From Circinella umbellata (Eukaryota > Mucoromycota > Mucoromycetes > Mucorales > Lichtheimiaceae): 64,000 bases of DNA. This document shows, piece by piece, positions 48,749 through 59,046 of this stretch (positions within the stretch are counted from its first letter, which is position 1; the number at the start of each line of letters is the position of its first letter). The stretch covers positions 620,001 through 684,000 of the forward strand of contig JAIWNF010000003.1 of NCBI GenBank assembly GCA_025093555.1. Direction: 5' to 3'. The notes beneath the pieces are model-generated. The model was given only the letters and a program-made list of their open reading frames with translations. It ran no database searches and had not been told where the DNA came from. A program made the translations under genes and the position numbers.

Positions 48749-49986
48749 AATTTAATTTGACCTGAAAGGATAGAGTGAAAAAAAAAGTATTGTGAAACCT
48801 AGGGAGCCGTTTATTAACAAAGAGGTCAGCAAAGCCACAAGTAAAATTCATGCAGGCTGCATTTTCTTTTAGGTTAAAATTTATCTTTTATTGTAAAAGA
48901 AGACTGGACTGACCGATGTCTATCGGTATGGGGTCACCTTCTTTCTGTACGAAGAAAAATTTAAGTTATATACAAAAAGTAAAAATAATGGCATTGGTGC
49001 AATAGCTGGAAAATAAAATCCTAGTGGAGAAAAAAGTCAAGTTTGGATAGAGAGTTGTATTTTCTTTTACGTAGTGGAGAGATAAAATTTGTTTTGCGGA
49101 CCACGTATTTCGGCATGTTCACAGCCTTCAACGAAATATGGGTAGCACGGACATCAAGGAATTCTGCATAAAGAAATTCATTATGTTTTCCAGGATGTAC
49201 AACGAATTTTGACCCTACAAATAAAAGCTGAAAAGAGCTGTTCTTATTAGAAGACACGCTTCAAACTTTAAAATCTTAGGTCTGAAATCAGGAAGTTTAT
49301 AAAATGTATTTTTGTGTAATACAGAACACTGTATAGAAATCGAGCGTCAAAAGAAAAAAAAGAAAGTAAGTGTAGGATTTATAGCAGTAGATAAGTCTTG
49401 GTGTCTTTCTGATTATATCGGTAGAGATCGTTCTAATGTGATAATAATGCTGCTGATGGGAATAGTTAGTGATATTAACATGCACACACACATATATATA
49501 CGTATAAATTATCGATATGGTACAAATATATGACTCAGAGTATAGTCAGATAGTATATACTTACTACCCCATATTACTAACTGGATCGACCTATCTATCT
49601 TTCTCAAAAATCGATCTGTATTATTCCTATACATTCACACGTATCAATCTTTGGACTATACCGATTAAATTCTCGATAACGTTAAAAATGTTTGGATCCA
49701 GTTTAAAAAAAATTGTTGAATAGGAAGTACAGCTTACATGAGGAACGGTTTCATCTACTAGATAGAATAACAAACATGAAATCTTTTGAAAAAGATCTAG
49801 ACAAGTAAATTCAAAATTATGACTAATGATTGTAGGAAATGGTTAGATAGTTTCAAAATGCACTATTAAGACCTCATACTCTTAAATGTGCTTACGTATG
49901 TAGTGGCTTGATCGATAAGAGAAAAAGGCTTCTGCTACGTAATCAATTTTTTTACTCAAGCACTTTAATATGAGTCAAATAAAAAA
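48749..49986. other. Spacer with possible repeat relics
   Basis: Upstream of the LYAR-type gene. The minus-strand frame 49021-49257 (78 codons, containing 'EFLDVRATHISLKAVNMPKY' and 'VVRKTNFISPLRKRKYNSL') has a coding-like composition and may be a transposon or gene-family fragment, but no homologue is recognised. 49860-49950 on the + strand also translates to 'RPHTLKCAYVCSGLIDKRKR', compatible with decay of the same repeat unit that follows at 49987. Confidence 0.35.
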
Positions 49987-50133
49987 GCTCCAAGCAGCGA
50001 AGATTACATCATCCGATTCTTAGATGATTTTCTACATTTGTATCACTTATACGTCAACAAGGATGTGGGTTATCCTGTGAGGCTGGTAGTAATATCAGAG
50101 GAAATTATTGATGGACTGCATAAAAGAGAGTGT
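49987..50133 (+). pseudogene. Fragment of a transposon-like coding region
   Basis: Open + strand frame reading 'APSSEDYIIRFLDDFLHLYH' and 'LYVNKDVGYPVRLVVISEEI', ended by the terminal repeat of the element at 50134. The composition is clearly coding-like. The upstream portion is in other frames. No named family. Confidence 0.4.
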
Positions 50134-51068
50134 CACTAAAAAAGGTGTACAATCAAAAAGGTGTATTTTTTGAAAGAGCGACATGAATAGCAAAAAAAAG
50201 TACACTTTTTTTTATATCTTTCCTATAACACTCGAACCTCAAACTATCCCTTATTAACTATAAAATTACAGAAATTCTGTAACAGATCCATATCAGTGTC
50301 AGGAAGTAATAGTGTGTCTACTGATCTTGACAACGAAAAGAAAAAGTAATATTTGATTCATCCAGAACACAAGATATGGAACAACCTGCTACAAGAGGTT
50401 ATCATAAAGTTAGATGGAATTTATTTGACCTCACTGTCGATTATAAAGCTACATGAAGATGTACCTTCACAGAAGCATCTTACTCTATAAGATACTCTAT
50501 GTTTTTTAGGCAGTTGGTACATACAAGTGTCATAGAAATTTACAAGATAGCAAATAGATAGGAATGTAGTATAATATAGAACAAAAAGGTAGAAAACGGA
50601 ATGACTTGTACCTCAAATTTTGAATCAAAAACTAATCATAAAGATTAATAGCCAGCACTCTCTAATAATCAATATAACTGTAAAATAAGGTCAAGATCAT
50701 TATAAAAAGTAGCATTATTTTGACCATACATAATATTTCATTAAATATAAAAGCTACGTACTAGGATATAACGTACAATGTATGATTTTATATTTGGTAT
50801 AAAAATAACTGATTTGGTTTCTGGTTTTTTCATATTACAAAAAGTATAAAATTATAACACTATTTTTTATTATATGAAAGATAAAAACGTAATACGTATT
50901 TCTTTTGATTCAGTAAATATTTGGTTTTGAAAAAATACTTGAGATATTGTGTAGAAAGGTGCATCAAGTCTACGATGAAGCCATAGAACCCAATTGTACA
51001 CCTTTTTTATGACTGGAATTGCGGAATTTCAAAAAGTACACCTTTTTGATTGTACACCTCTTTTCGTG
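50134..51068. mobile_element. CACTA-like non-autonomous TIR element (935 bp)
   Basis: The left end is CACTAAAAAAGGTGTAC, then AATCAAAAAGGTGTATTTTTTGAAA. The complement of the right end is CACGAAAAGAGGTGTAC, then AATCAAAAAGGTGTACTTTTTGAAA. About 42-bp imperfect terminal inverted repeats therefore each hold two GGTGTA motifs. The CACTA start is typical of the CMC/EnSpm superfamily. No transposase inside. The left 660 bp is shared with the truncated copy at 11297. No exact target-site duplication was found (flanks TGT and TTT), so superfamily placement is tentative. Confidence 0.7.
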
Positions 51069-52090
51069 TTTCCCCTAGGGCACAAAGGATTAGAACAGCA
51101 TTTTGATCCATTTGAAATTCGGATCTTTCCATCACGTTTATATGTTTGACAAGTAAGTCGTGCAAAGCAATAAGGACAAATAGTCGAAGATAAAAACTCG
51201 TCAACTTTTACAACATGATCCCCTTGAGGCTTGTCGAGAGCCTCTACAACTTTTCTTGAACCTCTTCTCACATGTCCCTTAATAGGGGAGTTTCTATACA
51301 ATGTATGAAAGGAAACGTTTTGGGATTGTTTAATTTTTTAAAAAAATTATATTAAAAAGGAGAATATAAAAAAAAAAGATAGACTAACCTCGGGACCCAA
51401 CTGCCTACTACGTGAAAAATGACATTTTGGAACTGCCAAATGATGTACGAATTTTTGCTGCTAATCTTTCATGTGCTTTTCTTGTTCGTAATTCTCGTGT
51501 CTTTCTATCTCTTTCAAGATTTTCACTCTTGATGTTCTCTTTCTTTCTCTTTTTACGTTCCCTGAGTAGCGAGCATGTTTATTAGAATGAGTAATTGAAT
51601 TCATCCAACGAGGTGAATTATTGACAGGCTTAACAATTTTGGTAATGTTGGAAACATTTTTTGAACTTGATGAGGTTTCTTCGACCCCATCCATTACTAC
51701 ATTATCATCCTCTGTATCCGTGCCAATATCGGTATCTGGGAGTGCATATAATGCAATATAGCGGTTTATGTCGGTATAAGTTTTATTGGCCTTTTTTTAT
51801 TCGATAAGTTAAGAATAACTGGCTCGTGAACACCAAAAACAACTGTGTTAAGTTAGTGTTGTAGCGATGCTACTCGATAAGTTGTCGCTCTCTTTGATGC
51901 TTAAGCTTCAAACCATTTTGTCGCTTTTTCTTTAGACTCGGGGGCAATAGGTTTTTTCTCTGCGGCTTAAAAAGCACGCTTTATACAATGAGAATTATAT
52001 TTATGTTGGGTATTGTTGTGTAAACTAACTGAGTCTCGAACAAATTGTTGTAAGTATATTGAAAAATTAAACTCACCTATTTGCACATCT
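51069..52090 (-). pseudogene. Relic of a transposon-encoded protein with a zinc ribbon (TnpB/Fanzor-like?)
   Basis: Minus-strand coding pieces in several frames. About 52060-51800: 'YLQQFVRDSVSLHNNTQHKY' and 'KEKATKWFEA'. 51694-51461: 'VNNSPRWMNSITHSNKHARY'. 51301-51069: 'NSPIKGHVRRGSRKVVEALD' then 'VVKVDEFLSSTICPYCFARL' and 'SKCCSNPLCP'. The DEFxSSxxCPxC pattern with a second cysteine pair resembles the zinc ribbon that lies before the last catalytic Asp in TnpB/Fanzor-like proteins. I also recall similar sequences as repeats in Mucorales. The segment that should carry the final catalytic residue is cut off exactly at the terminal repeat of the CACTA-like element. Dead copy; family assignment is inference. 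Confidence 0.45.
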
Positions 52091-52185
52091 GATAAAAAAA
52101 AACATTTGAATTAACTTTCCTGTTATATACAAGAATAACCTTATGCATATTTAAATATTAGAATCATACTTACGTGATGGAGATA

Positions 52186-52362
52186 CAGTCGAACCCCGTT
52201 TTTTGCACTCCCGGTTTTTGCACACCCCCACTTTTTGCACGCCTCTCAGCCTAAATCCCACTATAATTTTACTTATGTTTTCGACCCCACTTTTTGCACA
52301 CCCCCGGTTTTTGCACTACTTTCAAGCCAAATCCCACCTGTGCAAAAAACGGGGTTCAACTG
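52186..52362. mobile_element. pogo-like MITE (177 bp) with TA target duplication
   Basis: The left terminus is CAGTCGAACCCCGTTTTTTG then CAC. The complement of the right terminus is CAGTTGAACCCCGTTTTTTG then CAC: 22 of 23 bases match. The element is flanked by TA on both sides (52184-52185 and 52363-52364). Inside, TTTTTGCAC recurs several times and AAATCCCAC twice. TA duplication and a CAGT-start TIR indicate the Tc1/mariner-pogo group. No coding capacity. Confidence 0.85.
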
Positions 52363-52943
52363 TATATCTTTTGAACTTTCCATGGTTGTTGCTCCGTTGT
52401 CAAAGTTAAGAGAGAGTGTGTAAAAAAAACAAAAAGGGAGAGAGAGAAAAGATGTGCAGGATGAAGAATGGGAAGTTACAAGTTTTTTATGCGTCGGTTT
52501 TTTTGAAACTCATTGTTTTGTTTTCTAGCCGCATTGACAACATCCAAACATTGAGTCTGATGACTTTCTCCATCATAAAAAAAGTGATTCAAAGTATTAC
52601 ATTCTATAAGAATAATATTTATTATATACGTACACATTCTTATAGACACTAAATAAATAAAAGATTTTATCAGGCAGCATATACGTAATTTATGATAGAT
52701 AGTTTTGAAGTTGTGTAAAATAAAATGAAATGAAATAAAAATATTAGGTATTAGTAGTATAAATTAAAAATATCATTCCAATTACTCTTCTACATGCATT
52801 ATTGCTTAAAAAATGATGAAAATATTACGTATTCGATTTGTATGTGACTTGTACGTATGAGAAAAGCTTTTATATATTATCAAACTATGTTCTACGTACT
52901 GTAACTTTTTGCACAAAACATTAATCTTTTTTTTTTCAAATAT
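52363..52943. other. Intergenic region upstream of the BRCT gene
   Basis: AT-rich; no gene or repeat recognised beyond a T8 run just before the BRCT start codon. Confidence 0.5.
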
Positions 52944-53826
52944 ATGTTGAAATGTATCAAGCATTTAAAAAAATCCACCAAAATATATCCTCCTTACGGG
53001 TCGAAATCCAATAAAGAAATTTACAAGTTTGTAATAAATCCCAGTCCACCTGATTACTTGACCAACGAAACCATTGTTATTGATCAAAATATATTGAAGA
53101 ATATTGAAAAAGTATATAACGAAATAATTGATCATTTACAAAAAGCAGGGGCCACTGTTTGTGACAATTATAGCCAAAATGTGACAATTGCAGTTGCAGA
53201 GAGTCGTTCAAGCTATCTTTATTTACAAGCTTTTCGTGATGGAAAAGTTGTTGCTTCGTATCGGTGGTTGACGAATACTATATTAAGAATAAAAAACATC
53301 TCACCTTTAAGCACTGTTATTGACTATCCTTATCCAAAAGGAGGGATTCCAGTCGATGGGGCCAAGGTGATAATTTGTTCCATTTTTTTTTAGTTTACAA
53401 GTTAAATATCATACTTATACTGTGAACTGATATTGTAATGACGATAATTATATTTAGCTCTTTCATTTGTCAGCATACCGGGACACTGAACGCTATTTTT
53501 TGACGGTTATTGGCGTTCGCTGTGGACTTATATATAGCCCCATGCTTACTCAAAAAGTAACATTCTTCATTTGTCCAACGACTGCTGCTGTTAATTATAC
53601 CATGGCATTGAACTTTGATGTAGAAGTTGTGAATCATGTTTGGCTTGAAGAAAGCTTTAGAAATTGGGTGTTGCATAAAACATCCCGCCAGCATTATATC
53701 GTCAAAGAACAACAGTATCAGCAAGTTGGTGAAACTCAATTGAGTCCAAGTATTACGACAGAAAAAAATAGAAATGAATCAAGCGCTAGTCCACCAGTAG
53801 CTGATGTCGTTATTGCCGATTATTGA
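52944..53826 (+). CDS. Short BRCT-domain protein, Rtt107/Brc1/PTIP-like fragment or paralogue
   Basis: Two exons, 52944-53366 and 53458-53826; 263 residues. The first BRCT (about 55-100) shows 'HLQKAGATVCDNYSQNVTIA' and 'GKVVASYRWLTNTI'. The second (about 125-205) starts after 'SPLSTVIDYPYPKGGIPVDG' and ends with 'DVEVVNHVWLEESFRNW', including the conserved Trp. The linker 'PL..ll.YP.P..GIP' followed by a BRCT is the arrangement I know from the N-terminal BRCT pair of fungal Brc1/Rtt107 (DNA-damage scaffold proteins binding phospho-H2A). Those proteins are several times longer with further BRCTs; here the frame ends in a Ser/Gln-rich tail. It is either a truncated paralogue or a gene in decay between two repeat patches. 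The frame and the single intron are intact. Confidence 0.7.
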
Positions 53827-53909
53827 TTTCGTCATAACATTGTTGTATGTATATTCAATGATTCAAAAAATGATTGTACGTAAACTAATTCATTATTATA
53901 TGCTTTAGA

Positions 53910-54940
53910 TGGGAACAATGAACAGACATGGTATGATTCACAAAGGACATTATGAGCCATGGCTCATACAACATATAAATGATCTACGTCTATAACTTGG
54001 ATTACCAGCCGTTTATAATGAACCGGGGGTACATAAATACGCTCTTTATCTTGATGACTCTGATGAAGGCTCTGGAATTTTTACTTTACTTTGGTCACTT
54101 ATAGATCTTTAACATCCGTGCAACAGACAATTCATTGTTATCCACAAGAAATAGGACATCTTTATCTGATTTAGCTTCATTGGTTATCTTACATAGCTCT
54201 ACAGCACATACAGCTGGATCACAATATATAGATTTATGGCTCAACGTCAAGGTGCTGCTCATGCTATTATCCCTGTACAAATCCAGGCTGGACGCAACTA
54301 ATCCAACTTGCTCATTCAACAATACTTTCCTCAAAAACTACAACATAACCAACAACCTGATTTTGACAAGTTTTCAAAATTATGGTCAGCTTTTCTTGAT
54401 GGGATGAAGTATATTTTTTATAAGGCACCTGTATATTTACATAGTTACCATGCCAAATGGTATGAGTACCAAAATATACATTTTACGAAAAATAGTTATA
54501 AAGAACAAATCGAAACTTTACAACAGGATGATACTCTTCATTGAGAAAGCGAAATTTCCCACAAGCACAAAACCTAGCTGCTCTTAAAATACCTCGACTT
54601 TAAGCTATTATTGATGAAGCAACTGCTTCTTCATTATCACTACCATCAACAGAAGAAGAGAAACGCAACACTGAGCACGCTAATTTCACTATCACCTCAT
54701 CTTTAAACGAAATAGTACGTAATAATAATTCAATAAATACAATCAAACCAGCGATATGTTATAATCCATATGTACCACAACAATTGCTTTATCCACTATT
54801 TATTTTACATATGCTGTTCCTTTTCAAGTAGTAGTACCTTTGATGGTTTACGTGCGCCACCGCATGTGAGACATTGTAAAATATGTCATAGTAATAATTG
54901 TATCAGGAGAACAGGGCGAGAAAAGTGTCCTCTTAAATAA
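53910..54940 (+). pseudogene. Decayed transposon-like gene with C-terminal zinc knuckle
   Basis: Pieces on the + strand: 'MNRHGMIHKGHYEPWLIQHI' (53919 on), 'VHKYALYLDDSDEGSGIF' (54030), 'AQRQGAAHAIIPVQIQAG' (54242), and 54308-54544 with 'DFDKFSKLWSAFLDGMKY' and 'YKAPVYLHSYHAKWYEYQNI'. The last piece is 'PPHVRHCKICHSNNCIRRTG' with 'REKCPLK' and a stop at 54938-54940. The CX2CX4CX8C tail looks like the terminal Cys-rich motif of mobile-element proteins. Several stops and frame shifts separate the pieces. I cannot assign a superfamily. Confidence 0.5.
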
Positions 54941-55321
54941 TAACAACCAGTAAATCTAATTTTCCGGATGACCAAACCGATACATATAAGCTTATATTAC
55001 ACAACCATTGATATTACATACGATTATATTACTTTTTCTTTATCATATTATATATCACTCCTCTTTCAATAAAAATGCCATATAGTTACATAATAGGAGA
55101 GTTTTGATATAATAAGTTTTTAAAAGTTGGCCTCAGCTTTGCTTCGGCCAATTTTCAAAATAATTAAATCCATCGGCCCCACTTATGGTACCCGGGCCAA
55201 TAAAAGATCCGCTGTAATTTAGAAAGGCACACAGAATGACCACCGACAGGGTGTAAAGCTGGAGAAAAGCCACCTGCTACTGGCTCGTTTCTTTGACAAC
55301 CTTCACCTTTATACAACACAA
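54941..55321. other. Intergenic region with a GC-rich hairpin
   Basis: Contains the inverted repeat TTGGCC (55127-55132) / GGCCAA (55146-55151), with A/T continuing the pairing outward. It is followed by further GGCC-containing sequence up to 55200. It precedes the bL21m start; the 3' part is probably that gene's leader. Confidence 0.5.
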
Positions 55322-56033
55322 ATGTTCTTGACAGCAATGAAAGGCCTGGGGGCTTTACAGTCCCTGGCTACACGAGGTACATTATTATTACAATTATTGC
55401 TTTACGCTACATGTGTAGAATTCAATATTAATTAAATGTTTGATTTATTATCATTATTTTTATTTATTTTTTTCACTCTATTTATAATGGATATATTATA
55501 TCAGCCATGCCAACAAAAAGTACAGTGTCGTTATCTTTATTTTATTTTATTGTTATAATTAACATATCATTATTCAATCGGCCTTGTCAAAAATATTACA
55601 AAAAGCTAATAACAAATATCAATACATAGGCATTGTTCGAAATGTCCAAACCGATGCAACCACCAAAGACTTAGTAACGAAATTACGAAACCAACTACGA
55701 TATTACGCGATTGCAGAAATTGCCGGCCGTCCGTTCCTTATTACAAAGAATGACCAAGTTATTGTAAATCGATTGAAGGATGTCAAGGTTGGTGATGTAT
55801 TAAAATTGGATCGTGTACGTGAACTTGGTAGCAAGGATTATACCATCAAGGGACAACCTTTTGTCAACGAAGGATTTTATGATATCAAAGCTACTGTTAT
55901 TGAACATCCTAAAAGTAAATTGATTCAAATTGTTAAAAAGAAGAGAAGAAAGAATTATAAGCGCACGATTGAACATAAACAAACTCATACTGTACTTCGA
56001 ATTTCTAAAGTGGATGTAAATGCATTGGATTAA
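55322..56033 (+). CDS. MRPL49: Mitochondrial large-subunit ribosomal protein bL21m
   Basis: Proposed exons 55322-55376, 55505-55519 (15-nt microexon) and 55606-56033; 165 residues. The bL21 core is clear: 'YYAIAEIAGRPFLITKNDQV', 'LKDVKVGDVLKLDRVRELGS' and 'FVNEGFYDIKATVIEHPKSK', then the typical basic 'IVKKKRRKNYKRTIEHKQTH' and 'TVLRISKV'. The N-terminus encoded by exon 1 ('MFLTAMKGLGALQSLATR') has no acidic residue and resembles a mitochondrial import signal. Both introns (128 and 86 nt) are GT-AG and the phases agree. No ATG precedes the core in exon 3's own frame, which supports upstream exons. bL21 binds 23S-type rRNA in the large subunit; yeast counterpart MRPL49. Confidence 0.88.
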
Positions 56034-57333
56034 ATAATATTAAAATAAAAAACAAAATAAAAAAAAAATTATGTATCATAGACTTTTCATTATCTTTATC
56101 TTTTATTACCATAATAAATACAAAACAGATGTATAATAATTTTGATTAATTATTATAGGTGATTATAAAGATAATTGAAATGTTTAGAATGGGCAACGAT
56201 CTGTGAATAACCACATATATTGGATAATTGAAACGAATTGACATTTTATGGATACACCAATTGTCGGGAATTATACATTTGTCCAAGTCATTGTACTTCT
56301 ATCTGAAAAAATGACAAGTCTATTATACAAAGTGTACTGTAACGGTATTTTATTTGGTTGCCGATTATGTAGTAAGAAAATTAAACCTGGATGAGGCATT
56401 TATGGTCCACGATAATTTTTTTTATCTTGATGTTTTTGCCATATGTGGAAATTATTCTTGTTTTGATTGACACGGGAATCCCATCTATTTTTTTGTCAAA
56501 ACTCTTAAATCAAAAAGCGATTCTAAAGGGTTCTTTTTCATAAAAAAGAAGTTTTTGCTATTTAGATATGAGAAACTCAAGCTGAAAGAAAAACACGCAA
56601 GATAATGTTATTCTATTTAATCAGCTGATAATGCGATGCATTTATAACAAGGATATAATAAATGTACTAGACAAGCATTATATTGTAATTATTCGCGGTC
56701 GAATTATTTTTCACTTTGCGCCCGCTGTAGTGCTATAAACAGCGCAGGAAAGAAACAATATATCTTCTTGGCATATTTTGTTTTTTTTACGGAGCTCATG
56801 ACTCAGTTCCGTGCTTAAAATAACCGTGTGTAAAAAAAAAGTGTAATGTCCCTCACAGTTCCCAATATGGGGTTAAATACCTCATGCGTTATCATTCTCA
56901 ATAGTATCATGTAATGGTTATCTTTATTGAAAACTTTATTATTTATTCTAATAAAAAGAAAATTAATATGTCATTATCACCGTCCATTCTACAAAATGTC
57001 ATGACAAAAAAAAAAGTACCTGAAAAGAAAAGTGAAGGTACTCTTCTTTTACACACAAGCGAAGCAAGGTTACACAACCGTGAACTGACTTGATAAGAAA
57101 AAAAGACATAACGAATGAAATGGATCGCCAGAGGGAATTACTTGTTATTTTAGCGCATGACACTATGTTTTCTTTTACATAACATCAAACCAGCTGATAA
57201 ACAGAGTAGAATAATAAAAATTAATATCAAAAACTTTCTCATGCGTCCTTTTATTTTCTCTCATTTGTTTTTCTTCCTCCGACAAACTCTTTTTTTTTTT
57301 GGTATATAAAGGGATAAGGTAGGGCGGAGGGAT
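56034..57333. other. Intergenic region
   Basis: 1.3 kb of AT-rich DNA. A TATATAAAGGG sequence at about 57303-57313 lies 20-30 bp before the first PPxY gene and may be its TATA box. No gene seen on either strand. Confidence 0.55.
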
Positions 57334-57791
57334 ATGATTAACCAAGCTCTTATCGTTGCTATTATTATTGTCATTATGCTTGCAGTAATCGCCCTTTGCT
57401 TTCATGCCTATGCTTATAAGGACATAAGACGAAAAAGTAAATATTTCTTTCAATACAGCTGATAAATTAATGGTGATATATATTATATCCTAGAACATAC
57501 CCAACCTAACAATGATTATTCACTCTTATTATAGAGAAAATAAGACAACAACAAGAACGCCGTCAACGTCAACAGATAGAACGATGGCAAAATATTGTAA
57601 ACTCACAAGCCATTTATCGATACGATACAGATACAGCCGTGTTGAATCGACCAAGAACAGAAGATGAAGAAAATGCTCTTCCTCCGTCTTATACTGAAAA
57701 CAGTACCGATGATCCGGAACAATCAACAAGCGTATTATCACCACCACCACCAACATATAAAAACCACCATCTCGATACGCGAATTCGATAA
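57334..57791 (+). CDS. Small single-pass membrane protein with two PPxY motifs (tandem array member 1)
   Basis: Exons 57334-57436 and 57535-57791, phase-1 intron; 119 residues. Two or three residues precede a hydrophobic helix 'LIVAIIIVIMLAVIALCF' (about 5-24), then a basic juxtamembrane stretch 'KDIRRKKIRQQQERRQRQQ'. The tail ends with two PPxY motifs: 'LPPSYTE' and 'PPPPTYK', the second 12 residues from the C-terminus. PPxY motifs bind WW domains of Nedd4/Rsp5-type ubiquitin ligases. Small membrane proteins with this layout (yeast Rcr1, Rcr2 and other Rsp5 adaptors) route membrane cargo for ubiquitination. The same exon layout recurs in the next three genes. No signal-peptidase site; probably a signal-anchor with the tail in the cytosol. 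Confidence 0.85.
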
Positions 57792-58568
57792 TTTCGCTTT
57801 ATTTTTTATTTCCTTCATATACATTATACCTTATTTTATATTTATTACAAGGCCTTTTCCATATTTTTTGTTTACAAACAAAATATCAAAAATATCCTTT
57901 CTCCCCGCCTTACTTGTTCCTTTGTGTTTTTCATACTCATACATATATAACAACAGCATGTGACTTATATTTTACTCACACTTTCTTATATTTTAATAAT
58001 ATACTCTGTATAGCCTATCTATAAATTTTATTTTACTAGTACTATGTAAATAATAATTATAATAATTGTAGTAATTTTTACTACGTACATCACTTATATC
58101 ATATTGTTGATTATGTTAATAATCACAATAGTACCAAGTGCTTCCGTTTGATTTCCTTGTATTTAACACTTTTGTGTTACTTTGAAAAACCAGATCAAGG
58201 ATTTTAATTTGATTTTTTATATCTATGTATTGCTTGTCTAATGCTTATTTAATTAATTTCTTTTATATTTTAGTTTTAACCGCCTTCAAATGTAACTTAT
58301 CATAACACAAAAAAATATAGAAAAATCCATTATCATTGTTATTATATTGACATAGGTATCAGTCATAAGGAGAAATTATACCATAATTACCTTTTAGTGT
58401 CGTGTTACAACAAACCATTGATCCAAACTTGAATCCGTGTCACACAAAAAGAGAACTTGGTACTATCTCTTTTTTTTTTTCTTTTCTCTTCTTATTTTTC
58501 TTTCTTTCTTTCTTCTCTCGTTCTAATATTATACACATACAGAAGCAATTGTAATTATAAAAGTAAAC
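57792..58568. other. Spacer in the PPxY gene array
   Basis: AT-rich, no coding signal. A CT-rich stretch at 58468-58520 immediately precedes member 2 and is probably its promoter/leader. Confidence 0.55.
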
Positions 58569-59046
58569 ATGCTCGATGATGATAGTGATATTGTAATTAC
58601 CATTACTGCCCTTGTTATTGGAGTAACACTGGTAGCTGTATGTCTTGTATGCTTTCATATTAAAAAAGCACGAGAAGAGAACAGTGATTCACCAGATTCG
58701 ATTGAGGACTCTGGTAAAGATTCATTTTCATTTTTCTATTCGCTACCTAAGCAGTTGTTTTGACGTTGTAGAGAATTTATTTTTATTAAAAAAAGAAAAA
58801 AAAATTGCATAATTTACAATGGTAGTTAACGAACGAAATCGTCGACAAGCACGCTATCGAAGACTATTACGACAGCGTATGGAGCGAGAATTATCAATGC
58901 AACAAAACCCTGAATCGCAAATTGATCCACCATCTTACCATGTTGCTATTGATGTTATTGATCCTCGGCCTCCTCCTCCGACTTACGGTCAGCATCGAAG
59001 AGATACACAGATTGCTTCTTCAACCCAGCAGCAGCAACAACAGTAA
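58569..59046 (+). CDS. Small single-pass membrane protein with two PPxY motifs (array member 2)
   Basis: Exons 58569-58713 and 58826-59046, phase-1 intron; 121 residues. An acidic N-terminus 'MLDDDSD' precedes the helix 'IVITITALVIGVTLVAVCLV' (about 8-29) and a basic 'HIKKAREE'. Exon 2 gives 'VNERNRRQARYRRLLRQRME', the PPxY motifs 'DPPSYHV' and 'PPPPTYGQ', and a Gln run at the end. An earlier acceptor at 58772 would lead to a quick stop, so 58826 is chosen. Closest in layout to member 1: both have PPSY then PPTY and an Arg/Gln-rich linker. Confidence 0.85.

Noticed and set aside
54095..54334. Minus-strand frame of 79 codons
   Set aside because: It has coding-like parts, but flanking fragments on both sides belong to a + strand relic ending in a zinc knuckle, so the + strand reading is preferred.
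57529..57756. Minus-strand 75-codon frame rich in Val/Leu
   Set aside because: Antisense shadow of the PPxY-coding exon of array member 1.
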